Assembly: GCA_946631345.1 (NCBI GenBank)
Contig: CAMPAA010000155.1
Location: 1-7,551, forward strand
Source: an uncultured Verrucomicrobiota bacterium
GTDB taxonomy: Bacteria; Verrucomicrobiota; Kiritimatiellia; RFP12; UBA1067
Length of the DNA: 7,551 nt
Direction: 5' to 3'
The translations under genes and the position numbers were made by a program. Position 1 is the first letter of the stretch; every line of letters starts with the position of its first letter. Positions 7,366 to 7,551 of this stretch are shown here, in pieces. Below the pieces are notes generated by a model. The model made no database searches. It was not told where the DNA came from and worked only from the letters and a program-made list of their open reading frames with translations.

Positions 7366-7390
7366 GTCGCCACCGAAACGCGGCGGCGAC
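7366..7390. repeat. Imperfect GC-rich inverted repeat
   Basis: GTCGCC (7366-7371) pairs with GGCGAC (7385-7390). After one mismatch, CCG pairs with CGG around the centre AAACG. As RNA it would form a short GC-rich hairpin on either strand. There is no U tract after it. It could be chance in GC-rich DNA, but it sits in a row of other palindromes. Confidence 0.45.
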
Positions 7391-7408
7391 TACGCTTTGT
7401 TGCGGCTG

Positions 7409-7423
7409 GCCTCTCCATGAGGC
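7409..7423. repeat. Short inverted repeat GCCTC-N5-GAGGC
   Basis: GCCTC (7409-7413) and GAGGC (7419-7423) are exact reverse complements separated by TCCAT. Arms of five bases alone are weak evidence and can occur by chance. It is listed because it continues the series of inverted repeats between the two arrays. Confidence 0.35.
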
Positions 7424-7440
7424 TCAGATAGCCGGATGAA

Positions 7441-7549
7441 TTTCTATGGAATGGAAACGGTTGTTTCGTACGGAACGAAATTCCCTTTTCTATTCTATAG
7501 AAATCCATCAGTCGTACGGATTGAAGATTGCGTTTCTATTCCATAGAAA
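7441..7549. repeat. Five tandem 17-bp TTTC-N9-GAAA palindromes at exact 23-bp spacing
   Basis: Units begin at 7441, 7464, 7487, 7510 and 7533, each 17 bp with a 6-bp spacer. Units 1, 3 and 5 are type A: TTTCTATGGAATGGAAA, TTTCTATTCTATAGAAA and TTTCTATTCCATAGAAA, the last two with perfect 7-bp arms around three bases. Units 2 and 4 are type B with core TCGTACGGA: TTTCGTACGGAACGAAA, with perfect 6-bp arms, and the decayed AGTCGTACGGATTGAAG. The spacers CGGTTG, TTCCCT, TCCATC and ATTGCG are unrelated. The array may continue past the window edge. The constant spacing with variable spacers points to protein binding rather than plain duplication. Its role and target gene are unknown. Confidence 0.85.
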
Positions 7550-7551
7550 CG

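Larger units (their letters stand above)
7156..7551. other. Non-coding region upstream of the Tad operon, dense in inverted repeats
   Basis: About 395 bases from the cpaB start to the window edge show no convincing gene on either strand. The region contains the cpaB promoter next to the gene, then in order a 22-bp-period palindrome array, a perfect 31-bp inverted repeat, two smaller inverted repeats, and a 23-bp-period palindrome array. The right end (7440-7551) is visibly more AT-rich than the coding DNA. I see no tRNA, no DnaA boxes, no CRISPR and no intrinsic terminator with a U tract. The region may also serve a gene lying beyond 7551. Confidence 0.8.

Noticed and set aside
7170..7439. 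89-codon open frame on the + strand
   Set aside because: It starts inside the cpaB promoter, crosses the A/T tract and the 22-bp palindrome array, and its product is rich in Arg, Pro and Cys without any domain.
7248..7508. 86-codon open frame on the - strand in the non-coding region
   Set aside because: It runs through both repeat arrays and the 31-bp palindrome, has no recognisable motif, no Shine-Dalgarno, and a composition like random translation of GC-rich DNA.
7446..7551. Open + strand frame from an ATG to the window edge (35 codons)
   Set aside because: It coincides with the 23-bp palindrome array, whose periodicity is not a multiple of three and explains the sequence better. No ribosome binding site is evident. 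It could be reconsidered if sequence beyond 7551 continues the frame.
7441..7551. CRISPR array
   Set aside because: The repeats are 17-bp palindromes separated by only 6 bp, and the units diverge. CRISPR spacers are about 30 bp or more with near-identical repeats.
7156..7551. Replication origin
   Set aside because: It lies a few kilobases from dnaE and has phased repeats and an AT-rich end, but I find no DnaA boxes (TTATCCACA-like) and no dnaA or dnaN in the window.

Overview
The window (7,551 bases, GC-rich in its coding part) holds one complete housekeeping gene on the + strand and a three-gene Tad/Flp-pilus secretion operon on the - strand. About 395 bases of non-coding DNA follow, packed with inverted and tandem repeats. 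The DnaE sequence has a PHP nuclease domain with its metal ligands, FCB/PVC-style insertions, and a segment reading IWSDWEKFASYAFNKSHA. With the high GC content and the FHA-fused Tad ATPase, this suggests a member of the PVC group (Verrucomicrobiota, Kiritimatiellota or Lentisphaerota). That is an inference from family resemblance by eye, not a database result.

Layout. Positions 2-49 (+) are the last 15 codons of an unidentified gene. dnaE (51-3995, +) follows after one base and is probably co-transcribed with it. Its 3' end overlaps by 11 bp the 3' end of the - strand operon. Read 5'->3' on the - strand, that operon is cpaB/rcpC (7155-6340), an FHA-cpaF/tadA fusion (6329-4659), and tadB (4662-3985). 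The cpaB-cpaF gap is 10 bp, and cpaF and tadB overlap by 4 bp (GTGA). CpaB is an inner-membrane/periplasmic pilus-assembly protein with a SAF domain, CpaF is the hexameric secretion ATPase, and TadB is the inner-membrane platform protein. Secretin, TadC, pilin, prepilin peptidase and TadZ/CpaE are absent from the window. TadC, normally next to TadB, is replaced by convergent dnaE.

The region 7156-7551 is the most unusual part. Next to cpaB is a near-ideal extended -10 element (TGG-TATAAT) ending six bases before the ATG, which predicts a leaderless mRNA. An A9 tract lies at about -47 to -55, where an UP element would sit. Farther upstream are a three-unit, 22-bp-period array of palindromes related to TTTGACCTAGGTCAAA, a perfect 15+1+15 bp inverted repeat, two smaller inverted repeats, and a five-unit array of 17-bp TTTC-N9-GAAA palindromes at exactly 23-bp spacing. 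Two palindrome types alternate A-B-A-B-A in that last array, which runs to the window edge. I infer that these are operator or nucleoprotein-assembly sites. No regulator is visible here, and what they control is unknown.
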